From positions 8,046,501 to 8,110,500 of the forward strand of contig JARCOQ010000016.1 of the NCBI GenBank assembly GCA_029207755.1: a stretch of 64,000 nucleotides of DNA, in the 5' to 3' direction. Of the stretch, positions 1 through 13,740 are shown one piece after another. Numbering within the stretch: the stretch's first letter is position 1; each line of letters starts with the position of its first letter. The notes beneath the pieces are model-generated. The model saw only the letters and a program-made list of their open reading frames with translations. It searched no databases and was not told the DNA's origin. Source of the DNA: Chamaea fasciata (taxonomy: Eukaryota > Chordata > Aves > Passeriformes > Sylviidae). The position numbers and the translations under genes are program-made.

Positions 1-3000
1 GCCCTCCCAGATATGTGTGAGTTGAGTCCCACTCCAGATGTGCCTTGTATAGACTATGAGTAACTGGCTGCTCTGGGTGGAGTTTTACACTGGATCTGTG
101 CTCCAAGCCAGGCAGACTCCAGCCAGTGCTGTGTGCTGGGAAGTGCTGATGGAGTTTATTGGAGCACAGTGGCTGCAGACCAGAGCTCACTCATTTCCAG
201 GCAGCTTGAAAGGTGACTGAAATGGTAACGATCTTGTGAAGGAAAACCTCTGCATTCAGACCAAGGGCTGCATAAGGCAGGAGCCTGGGTAACAACAGCT
301 GCATCCAGCAGTTTGGTGGGAAAAATCTGAGCAGGGTGAAACTGTAGCTTTCATTTGGGCAGATGGAGTCCATCTGTTGATGGGATCAGGGATGGGACAG
401 CATCCTCTGGAAAGCTGGGATTAAGATAGACGAGCGGTGCATGCAAATTAGGCATCAGATTACGCACATGAGAAGCACAACGATCTTCTGGCATTTTGGT
501 TGGCTTCCAGGTTCGGATTTGGAGTCCTTTATTTCTGGTGCATGAAGGCAGCAGCTGATGTGCTGAGCCTCAAAAGACGCCTCTGCCCACAATGTCCGGA
601 TTCCAGCAGGACCCGATGAAATGGCAGCACGCAGCCTGCTCAAGCTGTTCCCCTTCCCTCTGTACTCCTTCCATGGGACAGTGGATCCTTCTGCAAACCA
701 TTCCCAGCTTGGATAGAGGTGCCAAAGGACCTTGCACAGGCTTTGCCCTGCCCATCACGCTGGCAAGGCAGGCCCATTAAGAGGTGACAGCTTTCTGGCT
801 GCTCTGAGGTGCTGCATGACACATCGGGTACTGTGTGTAGGACTTGAAGAGGTCGGTGAGAGCTATCTGAGTCATTTATTACCCACCAAAGTAGGTGAGT
901 GACTGCTGTTGTCCTTATCCTTTTAGAGAAGGATGCTCAAGCACAAACAGGTCGGGATATTTAGTGAAAGTCCCAAAGGAGGAAGTATCACAGCTCAGAA
1001 ATAGTGCTTGGTCCCAAGCTCAGACAATTATTCTTCACTTGTTTCTCTCTGAAAATCATGTACTAAGCATTAGTGTTATTAAGGCTGGTCAGCTCATCCT
1101 GCATAAACACCATAATGTGAATTTAGTGTTTTCCACTGTTTTTTGGTTGTCCATGAATCAATCCCAGTTCACCAAACAGCTCCTGCTGTGTCTGCATGAT
1201 GAGCTTCCTCTCTTGGTGTTCTGTGTGCTTGTTTCATCGAGTTCATGTGGGGTTTTTTTTCCTGATTCTTGTTCAGAGGAGCAAGCCTTGTTTAAAAAAA
1301 CAAAGAAATCCTAAATATTTGCTGCTAGCATTCCCTGGGGCTGCGCGGAAAGATTTGTTCTTTAGGCTTCCTGAATGGTTTCTTTGGTTTGCAGGAGCTC
1401 TCACACCAGTCCTGAACAATGTTGTTATTTGTGTCTTTATTGCATCCAGACACTGGCTTGGGCACCAGTGGTGCAGGTGCTGGACAAACACCGAGCAGCT
1501 GGGTGGTCCTTGTCCCAAGGAACTTAGGAGATCAAGGTCTGCAGTGTTGCTGCAAGTCGGATCTGTCTTTATCCTTCCGGCTCTAGTGCCTTGTGAGAGG
1601 TGAAAGTTGAAAAGAACAGAGTGAGAATGTCTGAGATGTGTGTCTGAGATAATCCCAGGATAATGGGGAATAGAGGAATTCATATACATACACTGGAAGT
1701 ATGTATAAATGAGGGATTTGAAGAGGCCTTCTCTCTGTTTGGGAGCCACTAGAATTCCTGCTAAATAAGACTCAGCAATTCGTGGGACAACTAGGGTGGT
1801 CTTGATTTTTAACCAATAAAAGAACCAGCCTCTTGATCCTGCAGCTTTTCTGCAGCATGTTTCTTTTTCTCCTTCCTTTTCCCAGCCAAATCCTCTAACA
1901 TACCCAGAAAAGACTGTTCTTTTCCCAGCTGGCTGCATCTCAGCGGGCAGAATCTGTGGCCCTCTCCCATTTCAGGCCCGTTTGACCTTGCCTTGTAACC
2001 AGATGTTTCGCTGGAGAACGTACACTTGGGAGAGCCTGGGCTGCATTCAGCTGCTGGTGAACTCTCTGCCTCGGTCAAGCGGCTGTAAACAAAACCAGCC
2101 CAAGAAAAACAAAACCTTTTCTAAACTGAGTTGGCCAAGGATGGAGCTGAATCCAGAGATGCAGATGGCCATTAGTATGTTGATGAGGCTACAGAGAGAA
2201 GCTCATCTGCCATTCCTGTTCTTCCACCATGGGTTTCACTCAGCTAAGGAGTTCTTTTTTTGGGGGTTATAAGTATTGTTCCCCTGATTCCCAGGAGTTT
2301 GGAGATACCTGACACATAGACCCTTTCCAGTGCTGCCCAAGGCACATTGTACTGTCTGCATCTGTCCACTCATTTAAGTGAGTTTTTGGCCAAGAGTATT
2401 TAAAAAGTAGTGGCTTGGTCGCCTGAAAGTCTCAGAAAAAGGACACCGCTCAGAAGAACACTGTAGCAAAATGATGCATTAGGGACATCCTTTCTTTTAG
2501 AGGTGTGTTGGGGTTATTCCCCTGGCATTTTTAGACAAGTTGTCTGCAGAAATGGTTCTGTCTTCTTTGCTTGATCATGAGAAGATGTGAGGAATGTCTT
2601 TTGGGGTTAAAGCAGGAGTTTAATCTGTCAGAATGTTGTTCTTCAAAACTGGGAAGTGACCAACCCTTGGAGCTCCCATTTTACACAAGATACAGTGGGA
2701 TGCTCATTAGCTGAGATGTGGGGAGAGCAACACTTGCAAGGGGGCCTCTACAACAGGATGGAGTCCCCTCATCCTGTAGTGTAAAGTTACAGGAGTTAGG
2801 GGCAGCTTGGTTTGGACCTGGGGTTCAGATCTGAGAAGACTTTTTTCCATTTGAGTTGCGTTTGGCCAGGTTAGAGGGTGGAGGCAAGATTTGCCCCATC
2901 ATCTCTGAATGGAATAGATTCCCAAGCCAGAGCCATTCTCCAGTGAAAGGGTGTATTATCCTGAGCTGAGATCTCTGGGAGAAGGATTGGAGAGGGATTG

Positions 3001-6000
3001 CTTGGCACACAGATCCCTGCTGTACCAGGGGGATGGATGCCTGTGACTGAGCACTGTACACACAGAATTCTGTTGATATCCACATCAGTGATTTCTCCTC
3101 CACAAGGGTCAGGCTTGCCTGTCCCTGAACATCTGCTACCACTCAGCAGACATCCACCACTGTGTTATTTATCCAATATTCAGTCTTTTTTTCAGAGGAA
3201 AATTTGCCATCTCCTGCTCCTATTTGTATACTACTCCACTTTCTACAGCCAAGTACCAGCTTGCTGTAGGAAATGTTGAGGTTATGTGGCTACAGCCCAT
3301 GGACAGTTTCTCCTCTGATCCATCTCTGGCCCCACAAATCATTTTTAATAACCAGAGTGCTCTTAATCCACTTCTAAAGTGGGCTAGATCTGTTTAACCT
3401 AATCTGAGTATTAAAACTGGTCACAGTGATATCTGAGCACCTGTGACTTCCTCAGATCAGCCAGAATTCAGGACTGAGAAGCCAATGGCTTTTCCTGTCT
3501 GTTCTGCACTGACACATCCCTTCTGGGGTGATTGATACCTTCCAGAGATGGCATTAGGGTCAGTTACACCAAGGCACAAAATGATGAATGGGGCCACAGG
3601 GCATATATTCCTTTCAGATTCCCAAATAAAAGGGTTTTCAGACTCTCCAGACCTTGGCTTCAGCATCTCAGGGAGCCATTCTTCTTTTGTAAGGGGCTCT
3701 GGGAGTTGCATTGCTCAGCCAGCTGGGCACAAGGAGAGAACTGGAAAGAGGAAGGGATCTGCTAACACTATTTCGCCCTCTGTGCTTAGATCGACACTTC
3801 GCTATGTTTTAAACATCCGCTTCATCATTCCTGCTGCCCAATATCCCACTATGGCCCCAGCAAGAGCTATTTTAATCCCTCATCATTCATCAGGAGGCCC
3901 CTTCCTGTTCCCTTTCTATCTGCTCCTGCATGCATGCGTATGCATCTCTCCACCAAGAAATCCCCCTGGGGTGGCTGTTGTCAGAAAGGTCACTCAGGGA
4001 TATTCACAAACAGCAGGTGTAAAATTAACAACTGGTGCAATTCCAATCATCTGGCAGGAAGGAAAACATTGGACAATAGGTAGAGCCAGGGTAAAGTTTC
4101 CAGCTGAGGGCTCATTGCCTGATATAGGATGGCAGATTGGTGGGCTGGGAACTCTCCTAGGAATGTGAAACTGATAGGGTATTAGCAGCCCCCCTGCCCC
4201 TCCAACACAATTGTTTTCAGCTTGCTCAAAAATATTTGGAAATGTTACCGAGCAGGACGTGTGGGCGAGAAGGCATCCTCCAGCCAATCAGCCGGGGAGA
4301 TTCCAGCCCTCCCCTTGAATTTCAAGCTTTTGTTTTCCCTGATGGAAGGGAAGGTGAATCCTCCATGGTTAATTTAGGGATCTTAAAGCATTTTGGATGA
4401 GTTCCTGCAGTGCACTAACAAGTGGTGCTCTCAAGGATTGTGGAAGTTGCAGAGAGATGGCAAGACAGATGGGTGGATATGTGGTCGATACGGATTCTGA
4501 CACCTTATCATTTTTGTGAGTGGAACTGATTTTAGCTGTGTGAAACAATGGGAGTTTCACTCAGTAAGGGCATCTGGATGGCACAAACCTTCTGGAGGCG
4601 TGAATGGAATGGTAGATCCTGTTAGACCTTGACTAATGTCAGCAACCAGAACGGTGGCTTGAGTCGAGGAGCACAGGAGGAAGATCTACTGTGCTGTGGA
4701 TGTGTGCAAGGAAAGCTGGCAGCACTGAACACAGGGAAGACAATGGGGAATGGCAAAGGTTGCTGAGAAGTTTGGTTTAAACAATGGTGAGCCAAGTTGT
4801 TCTGCAAGTATTGAAGTGAGCGCTGTAGCAATTCCCTGCATGGAGAAAGTTTGGATAGAGGCTTTACCTAACACATGGCCTTTCCTCTGCTGGAGTTCAG
4901 CATCGAGTTCTGGCCTATATGGAGTAAAAGTAAATGTATGAGGTCACTGCACCTCACAAACTCATCAGTGCCTAAAGCTCCGTGGCTTCTTCAATCTCCT
5001 CTGCCCGTCTCCTTTCCCACCCTCAAAGCTCCCAGCATGACATGGCACCAGAAACCCTTTGGCAAAATGGTACCACACCACAACCAGAACTTTTAGGCTC
5101 CAGTCCAGCTCACACAGTGTCCATCCTCTGTGTAAATGCTTTGGTACAAGCTCTGTCCACCACAACACAATTAGTGCTGGAAAAGTTCTCCCTGAGCCTA
5201 CATCGGGATCCCGTTGCTCCCGCTCAACTGGGACCATGCACGTGGACTGTGTTGATGAGGGGTGCTGTGCTGAGAGGGGCCTGATAAGGCAGTGTAACCC
5301 TGACATACGTTGTCAGCAGTGCTGCCATCGCCAGCGAGAGCAGGGGGAGGACTGAAATTCTCCCGTTCAATTGGGCGAATTTGATACCTTCTCGTTCTTG
5401 TGTCCTCGTGGCTCGGCCACTTGACATTTCTAAACATTCTCAAGCAAGTTCACTGGAAAACTATCCCATGTCAGGAGCTGGTGATGTCAAGGCTAATAAC
5501 AGTCCTGGGGTCAAATCCTTCTGATCCTTCAGGCAAGGACCTCAAGATTTGGCTCCAAGTCAACAACAAGGTCTGTCACGTCAATGATGGCTTATTATGA
5601 ATCCTAGTGCAAGCCTTTCCCAAACAAAGTGCTTTCGTTTGGTTTTCCATTGGTTGGAAAAGGTTAACAGTTTCCAAAGGCAGGTTCTCGCTTCCTTGTG
5701 TGGAGTGGAGAGCAAAGCCAGTGAGCTTGGAACGGGCAACAGCACTTTGCCTTAGAGCAGGAGACAGAGGTAAATCTTTATCTGGGAAATTCTCTTCCCA
5801 TTTGGAGTGGTACAAGATTATTGTTTTCATCTCTAGAGGTACTGGGAGTTTTTTCTCTGTCTCTGCCCATCATTTGGATGTAACAATATCACTGGGCTGC
5901 CTTTGTTAATGTTACAATGGACCTCAGAAAGGCGAACGAGCGGTACTGGGAAATGCACGGCTGGATGTCAGGGAAGGAGATAGCAGGGATCGTACTGGCT

Positions 6001-6490
6001 CACACTCGTGCTGCACTGAAAAAAGGAATTGTAAATTGACATTCCCTCAGCTATTACTTTATAATCTCGGCACTGTGTTGAGAATGATGCCACTGGAATG
6101 GTGTCCAAAATGATAATTATAACCACTTCCTATTTTTAATTTCCTCTTAATAAGGGACACAGTGGTCATCATCCGAACAATAACGATTCTGCTCTGCCCT
6201 TCCAGATGTCAGAACATTATAAGGCATGGATTAACAAACACTGATGTCTCTCTACAGACCTTCCTTGTGAACTGAAAACTCTGGTGCTCCCCAGCTGACA
6301 CATGTACCCCACCAGGTACAAACCTGAGCTCTATGGGAAGTGCTGGACCTGCCTTTCTGTTGGCCTCATTTTGCAAGGGGGTGTTTGAATTAAGGAAAAA
6401 TAAAGTGATTTGCTCCATGTCCCTTGGTGAGTCAGTGGCAGAGAACAGATTCAGCTGTTCACATCTCCCCATTTTTCTCTGTCAAATGGC
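1..6490. other. non-coding flank, no supported gene
   Basis: Short open frames are present in all six frames but none has family resemblance, good codon structure or paired splice sites. I see no intact mobile element. A/T-rich stretches around 5890-6240 (ATGATAATTATAACC and similar) look compositionally different from their surroundings but carry no named element. Confidence 0.5.
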
Positions 6491-6497
6491 CTTTTTC

Positions 6498-6519
6498 TTT
6501 TTTTTTTTTTTTTTTTTTT
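6498..6519. repeat. poly-T run (T22)
   Basis: An uninterrupted run of 22 T follows a CTTTTTC stretch. It is a simple homopolymer with no adjacent retroelement body recognised. Confidence 0.95.
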
Positions 6520-7271
6520 GGCTGTATTTTAGGACGCATTTGACATGAGGTTCCTAAATATGTTAGCTGGTGTTCAGAATTGCTGAGTCCTCACTAGTTG
6601 CCCTCCAGGCAGCACCCAAACAAGATATCCACGGGGAAAGCTGTCTTGTCTTGAATGTCAGCAACTACTAATAGTTATTTCTCTTTATAGACTCATCTAG
6701 ATTTTTCAGGTGGACTCCACTTCTGCACACACATCCAAGGCAATGCACACAGAATAAGCACAAGGCAATGAGCACAGCAAATACACCCAATTTCCTAAAG
6801 GTGATTATTTCATAGCTATTTCCCTCCTAAAAACCTACCTGGTGATAAGAAGTGCTTTGGCTGGGAGAGTTTGAACTCTGGTTTTCAAAACTCTTAGCAA
6901 AGGGAAAACTGGTCCATGTGGTTGGCTGAGTGACCCTGTGCTTCCAAAAAAACTCCTGATTCCAAAGAAAGTGCGTTGCTCATTTTGCAAAGCACTTATC
7001 TCCTGCTGGCTTCTAGGAAGTTTAAGTAGGATCTTTTTCCATTGAAGGTCAAATTTCACATATCTCTTGAGATCTTAGAACCAGGGTGCTTCTGAAGGAG
7101 AAGCAGGAAGGAGAAGTCTGTCTGGGGTTAGGAACATCTGAGCAAAACTGCATTTTATGGCTTAGACAGCAATTCCAATTATCCAGCACTTAGGCATTGG
7201 GAAGATTCAGATAAGAGGTCTCAGATTTAGCTCCTTTCTTCTCTTTGCAAGTTAATGTGCCACTTTCCTTC

Positions 7272-7288
7272 TTTTTTTTTTTTTTTTT
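7272..7288. repeat. poly-T run (T17)
   Basis: Seventeen consecutive T after CTTCCTTC, followed by AAGCAG. The neighbouring 6540-10180 sequence is otherwise unremarkable non-coding DNA. Confidence 0.9.
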
Positions 7289-10184
7289 AAGCAGACAATC
7301 AAATCTGTGATAGCAAATTTCAAGTTAAAAGGAAAAAATTGTCTCTGCAGAGAATGGAAAGAGCCATTTTGGTTCTAGGGTGAGCTTTGTGATCCACCTG
7401 AAGTATGGGTAGCTGTCATTGCACACACATTAAACAGAAGCTGGTGAGCTTCTTGCAGGAGTAGCCAGATAGAATTCTGTGGGGGTTTTTTATAAAATTA
7501 TTTGAGTGCACGATACATACCAAACTGAGCTGCTGTTATGCTTCCATCAGGCTATTTATACACTGTGACAGTGCAGGAACCTCGTTTTTGACTTGTGTCT
7601 TAAATTTGAAAAGAGTCAGTTGAAAATCATATCGTTCCTTCAATCCTATGAAAACCTTCACAAAAGCTCTGCTCCAGAGCCCCATCCATTTCTTCTCAAT
7701 TGCAAGGGGCCAGATTTCCAAAGAACGAGGTGCCATCAACCAAGCTGATAGGACCTGTCTCCCTTCCTCCCCTGGAGTATTTGTACAGGTCTGTCCCTCT
7801 CATCTCCTGACAGATCCCTCAAAGGAGAGCTTCCCAATTTTCCATCTCTCCTCACGGCACAGCTGCCCACAAACAGCTTCTCAGTCATCTTGTAGATCAG
7901 TAGCATATAGCAAAGATTTATGGAGCACATGCAATCTATACACTAATCGAACAGCACCATGTGGAGGCTCGTATTTATTTTCTGGGATGGATGATCATCA
8001 TCTTGTGAAGAGCTTCCTCCTGAACACCTTGCTCCTAGAAGGCCATCAGTCCAATCCAACCCTGATTTTACCAAGGACTATGGCTCAGAACCCTGTTATC
8101 CTTCTGTATGGTGCCTGTGTCTTTCTCACCCCTTCTGGCTACTTCTGGTCACCTGGATGTGCCAGCAAAATCTGCAGAGTCCCAACAGCTGGTCTGAGGG
8201 TTAGACAGCAGGAAAGCTCTGCTTCTCAGAGCCTTTTCTATCTACCCCAGAGCTGATTGAATCTCTCCCCCTGCTTGCCCTTTGTGTTACACTATGGAGT
8301 GGAGAGGAGCAATCCTCTGGATGCAACACTCTCCCTACCCTTCTTTTCCTGCACAAGTTAACTCCCAGCCCTTGCTGCTTCTGCTCCAGCCCCCTTGTGA
8401 GCGTGCTCTCATTAAGACCCCAGAGGGAGGAGGTGATGCTCTGAAATTGTCTTAATTGCTCTTGTTTATGCTGGTTACGATGGCAATAAGTTGCCATGCA
8501 GAGGAGGCTTTATTCAGATGTGCAGGTTCTCCATTGTTCCATACTCTGAAGGATTGTCTGTAGGCAGCTCCAAGTCATTTACAACAATAGATTAATATGA
8601 AGATCAGTTATCCTGGGTGACTCACAGTCACACACATGCGAGACCCGCCAATCGCTGTGACCTGCCACTGGATTTGAGGGGAGCTTGAATGTTGCTGGCA
8701 TGTTCTTGCAGGATAATGCTCTGCACTTGCACAGCTTCTGCTCTCCAGGAGCTTCCCAAACATGAATGGAGAATGCTGTCTTTCTAGGGCAGGCAATGAC
8801 TCTTACGCTTGCTGGAAAGCAGGGAACTGGGGCAGAGTGTGTCTTTTGTCCAGTGTAAGTTAACATGTGCCAAAGTTTAATCATGGGTCAGGAATCCTGA
8901 CTTTTAGTCCCTGATCTATCTTCCAGGCACTCTATCATCCCAGGCCCTGAGGAGCTTCTTTTATGCATGTTTTGTGCTGTGTTCCATATATCACCCTTGG
9001 ACGCCTCTGTCTCACAGGTTCATCTCCAGACCTCTGCAGGTCAGTGTCTGGATCTTCATTTGGCAGAGACCCACTGGAGACAATGTTGAGACACCTCAGC
9101 TGTGGGTTTGTCCCTTCTGTCACACTGTTTACACTTAGAGCCTTTGCTGGGACCAACTGCACTGGACTAGGAGCACTTTGCTTTCCATTCTTACTTTCCT
9201 GGATAATCCCAGCCTGCATCCCACTCTACCTCACTGATCCACCCCTTGACTCAAGAGGTGTGTGTGCCAATTTCCCCCCTAAATCCTTGTCTCTGGGAAA
9301 TATGTCCCCTGTATTCTGTCATTCACCCTGGGCCCACCATTCTCCTTCCATGTGCCAGGCACTCCACACATCCCCTGTCTCCCTCATCCATCACTCTCCC
9401 TGCCATCAGGGACACATCATTCCCCATTTTTCCTTTCCCCCATGCTGGGTGAAACAGGAGATGCCTGCTCCTGTTTTTTTCCCTGTTTGGGAGATACATT
9501 ATTTAACAGCGGGGAACACAGGCAGAGCTGTGAGGGAGGGTTGTGCTAGAAGGGATTAACAACTGTCATCAACCTGCTCTTGACTCTAAAGTCCATTACA
9601 GAGCCGGGTCAAGCTGTTGAAACTCCTCACCAGATTCCTATTTGCTGCCTATTTTCAGTCCTTGGATGCTGACAACAGCCCCATAATTTCCAGTGTCAGG
9701 TTTGGTTCTCTGTGTTACCATATTGCACGAACTCCAGCAGACAGACAAGTGCAGAAATTCTTTCCAGCTGAGTGTGAAAAATTGCCTCGTTCAGTCCATA
9801 AGTAATGTGCCTTGTTGAGTCGGGCTAATTTTCCTCCCTGTACAAAACAGTGAGGTTTCTGCATAATTTTGTGCATTACAAAAAACATCAGATCTCAAGG
9901 GCTCCATGGTGGGCCAGTCCCCAAGAGTGTTACTGAGCAATTACTGAGTCTTCACCTGCCTCAAGCTGAATAAAACCTTGAGGGAGCAGCTGAGGACCTG
10001 ACCCCTGCTTTTCCATATTCATACAAACTGGAGCAAGTTATACTGGGTCAGCAAAGGGCTGATTCAGGATCATGATACCAAAAGAAGGTACCTAGAATAG
10101 ACTGAGAAACGTTTTCTTTGATAAATACGTATTTCATGTAGAAATATAACTTATATAAATGGTTAGAAGTTCTTTGTAATTAGT

Positions 10185-10345
10185 AACTCTCAGTGGATTT
10201 CTCTTCCACAAACTTTTCCAGGTTCTTAAGTTCATATATATTTTTAGCCTTTTCAGCATCCTGTGGCAAGGAGTTCCTCAGCTTAACCACGTCTCCTTTC
10301 TTTTGAACCTGAGATCCCCCCATTCCTGGGAGGTTTTGAACCACC
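10185..10345 (-). mobile_element. old CR1/L3-like LINE fragment
   Basis: The plus strand contains AGCATCCTGTGGCAAGGAG followed by TTCCTCAGCTTAACCACG and a TTTTGAACCTG block. This matches, in antisense, a widespread amniote CR1-clade 3' sequence as I remember it. It is diverged and both ends are unclear. No coding remnant is seen. Confidence 0.45.
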
Positions 10346-11052
10346 CACCCTTCACAGCGGTACACATTCACAAAGATCCTGAATTAGTCATATATTTGGT
10401 GTTAATTTGTTTTCTAATATCTCCTTCCCTTTGAATCCACCATCTGCTGTAAATCTGCCCTGCAAGCGCAGTCACCATTCTGGAAGGAGAAACACAAAAG
10501 AACTCGAAGGTCTTGGAGTGAGATAGTGCAAAGCACCTGCATGAGGCACCAGTGGTCACCTCTGAAACGGTTCCCTTGGGGTCACCACGTGTTGCCATCA
10601 CTAGACGGTGACATCTCCCAAGCTTTGGAGCAGGCTTGGCTGTGGATCCAGAAGAGGGCAATGGTGACACATCCTCACCGAGGCTCCCAGCACCAAATCC
10701 ACTGAGGGCAGCCACTGCAGGGATGGAGCCAATAGCCAGACCACCCTGGCTAGTGGAACTGCCTGTTCCTGGCTTTTCCGTGGCAAGCAGATTGAAGTGG
10801 GAGGCATCTTTCAGCTACTGTCTCAGGTCAGATGGGACTGTCAGTCAATTGTTAATTATGACTCTTCTTCTTACTAATTTCTCTAACTTCTATCACCATG
10901 GCAGCTAACTGCCGTGGAAAGACTCAGCCAGAAAAAGGAGAAGACAACCAAACTTTTCATAGCAAGGGAACAGGAATGAGCTACAGAGGAAAGGGGGTGG
11001 AGGAAGAGATCTGTAAATTGTTTTCCAGGAGAGTCTAACACAATGTTCTCAA

Positions 11053-11336
11053 TCCTAAAATGGCTTTTGTTGAAGGAACCTTAAAGATCATCCTGTTCCA
11101 ACCTCCCTGCCATGGGCAGGGACACCTCCCACTAGACCAGGTGGCTCCAAGCCCTTTCCAGCCTGGCTTTGGGCACCTCCAGGGATGGGGCAGCCACAGC
11201 TTCTTTGGGCAACCTGTGCCAGGGCCTCCCCACTCTCACAGGGAATAATTTCTTCACAATACCCCATCTAACCCTAACCTCTGGCAGTTTGAAGTCATTC
11301 CCTTTTTTCCTATTGTCACATTGGCTCTGCCCTGAC
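11053..11336 (-). mobile_element. CR1 LINE 3'-end fragment
   Basis: The plus strand reads GAAGGAACCTTAAAGATCAT, then CCATGGGCAGGGACACC, ACTAGACCAGG, and CCAGGGATGGGGCAGCCAC. These are the classic avian CR1 3'-UTR blocks in antisense order. It is 5'-truncated like most CR1 copies, and the terminal ATTCTATGATTCT-type repeat is mostly lost. Moderate divergence suggests an old insertion. Confidence 0.9.
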
Positions 11337-13390
11337 CTGGTCAGTCGATCAGTTTTAATCTTTGGTGATAGCTGTGTGTCCAGAAAGGGCAAGAGGAGGA
11401 AAAATTTGACAGCACTTTGAGCTCTCATTAATTTTTAAACTTCCTCTCTTTCTGCTTATTTTGTCGCTTTTGTCCAGGTGCTGAATGTGTTCTTTTCCCC
11501 ATGTGTCACTTCCAGAGGAATACTGTGGAGATGAAATGCCAATTGGCCATCACAGGGCATTTCACCTGTGGGGCTGGATGGAAACTCACAGGCTGGAGCC
11601 ATACAGGGCCCAGGGACGACTGATGACTTTTGTCACTGCAGCAGCTCTCAGGGACAGTGACACAGTGCCTGAGTACATCAGCAGCATGGGCAGAGCAGTT
11701 TGTGTAGGATCAATGAAACAACGGCCATTTTGTTGCTGTTTTGCAGCAACACCACATAATACTTGCTGAAATGACTGGCTGGTCCATTCAGCAACTTTCA
11801 TTTCTGATTAAGCTTTCCAGCCTGTAGATATCTTCTCTCACACCTGTCTTACCATTTCCATTTACAAGGGCTTAATTTAGAAACCCATTGTACCTGGGCC
11901 TGCACAGACCAAGCTAATTTATTTTACATAATGCCTCAGCACTTTGGGAAACAGCCTTGTTTTAAGTCCATCCTGGAGGGAAGGATGGTCTTTGCTTCAG
12001 GTTTTGGATCGAGTTTTGAGAGAAACAGACCCTGTTCTGACAGTGTTCACAGATTTCCCGAGACCTTTTTCAAATCACTTACCCTGCTCTGAACCTAACT
12101 TTTGAGTCTGGAAAATAATCAATATAACACTTTCCTTCGCTCTGGTTTTAGGATAAACATAGTATCTGAATGGCATCAAAGTCCTTGTGTTCTGTGCTTT
12201 AGAAGCAGAATAAAAAGCTGATTTCTGTGCTGGTGGCCTTTGGTGCGTAAGTGCAAGACGAGGACAACAGGCAGGTGCAAGTCTGCTGAGAAGGAATGAA
12301 ACAAGGCAGAGCTGACAGGCAAATAGACCCTGGGCATTGCTGCTGTCAGCTTTTCCATCGGCATCTCATCAGGGACGTGCAGGGAGAGAACGAATCACTC
12401 CGTGGGTGTTCACAGGAAGCGGCCCCCGAGCGCGAGGGAGAGGCACGGGACAAGGGCGGGTTGAGAATCCACGTGGGTGAACTTCCCAGCAAACCTGGGC
12501 GACAGGAGACTCCGTGACATGCCTGAAGGAGGCACAAACACCCCTCTCCTCCTTGGCAGAGGACTCAGCTGGCAAGATAGGTTCTTTTTTGTTCGCTTGA
12601 GGCTTTTGTTTGTTCGCTAAAGCCCCCGGACTTTGCTTTTCAAGTCTCTTCCTTCTCTGTCGTCGTCACTGCCACCACAGCAACAGGTGAGTTTGAGAAG
12701 GTACATGTGGGGAAGATGAGTTGCACTGAGGAAATGACTCAAACCCTTTGCAGACCCCAGTGGAGCCAGTAGATCTGAAGACAGGTGCCCTCCATCCACA
12801 GAGCTGTGAGCATGGATGAACCATCCAGTGGCTGCATGCCCTCCAGAGCTCTCATCACCATCAGTCAAGCTCTTGCCCACAAAACAGCAGTGGAGGAAGC
12901 TCCAGAAGTATCACTTCTTTATTTCAGTGCTGACGTTCTCGCTGAGCCTCTTGCTGCAGCAGGCTGCTAATCAAAAACTCTGCTGTTGCTGCTAATCAAA
13001 ACCTCTTTGCTCGCCACTTTGGCATCATTCTGGGAAGCCAACAGAGCGCAGAGATGCTCAATTCCTCCCCCTCCACACACCTTCCATTGTCTTCAGGACT
13101 GACAGCTCTGATGTGGAGCAGTGATAAAAGCCAGCTGATGCTGTCAGGGCCTGGTACAATTGCACTGCAGGGAAAAAGGCGACTGGCTCTGAGTCATCGG
13201 AGCCGCCTGGAGCTCAGGATGCCTCGAACACGTGCTGTCTCCTGGCACGGCTCATCACACAGCGCTGCACCTCTGGATGCTCCCCTCTGAGGGGGGATTG
13301 ACCACAGGACTTGAGAAGCCAACTGCATGGCCAGCTGTCCTTTGAGATGGTAGGAAAACTCACAGGGATTGAAAAACAGACTTTTTTGTG

Positions 13391-13740
13391 GAATCACAGA
13401 ATATCCTGAGTTGGAAGGGACTCAGAAGGATCGCCAGTCCAACTCTTGGCCCTGCACAGACACTCCAACGATTCCACCCTGTCCCTGAGAGCATTGTCCA
13501 AACACTCCTGGAGCTCTGGGAGCCTTGGGGCTGTGCTCATTCTCTGGGGAGCCTGGTCAGTGCCCAACAACCCTCTGGGAGAAGAACCTTTCTCTGATCT
13601 CCTGCCGAAACCTCTCTGACACAGCTCCAGCCGTTCCTGGGTCCTGTCCCTGCTCCCAGAGAACAGAGATTGGAGCTGCCCTTTGCACTGCCCCTTGGGA
13701 GGAACTGCAGCCCCCGATGAAATCTGACCTCTGCTGAGGC
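13391..13740 (-). mobile_element. CR1 LINE 3'-end fragment (divergent subfamily)
   Basis: It starts on the plus strand with GAATCACAGAATATCCTGAG and TTGGAAGGGACTCAGAAGGA, the antisense CR1 3' terminus. It continues with blocks typical of another avian CR1 subfamily (GAGCATTGTCCAAACACTCC, GAGCAGGGACAGGACCC in sense). The reading frames through it are degraded. The 5' limit is approximate. Confidence 0.85.
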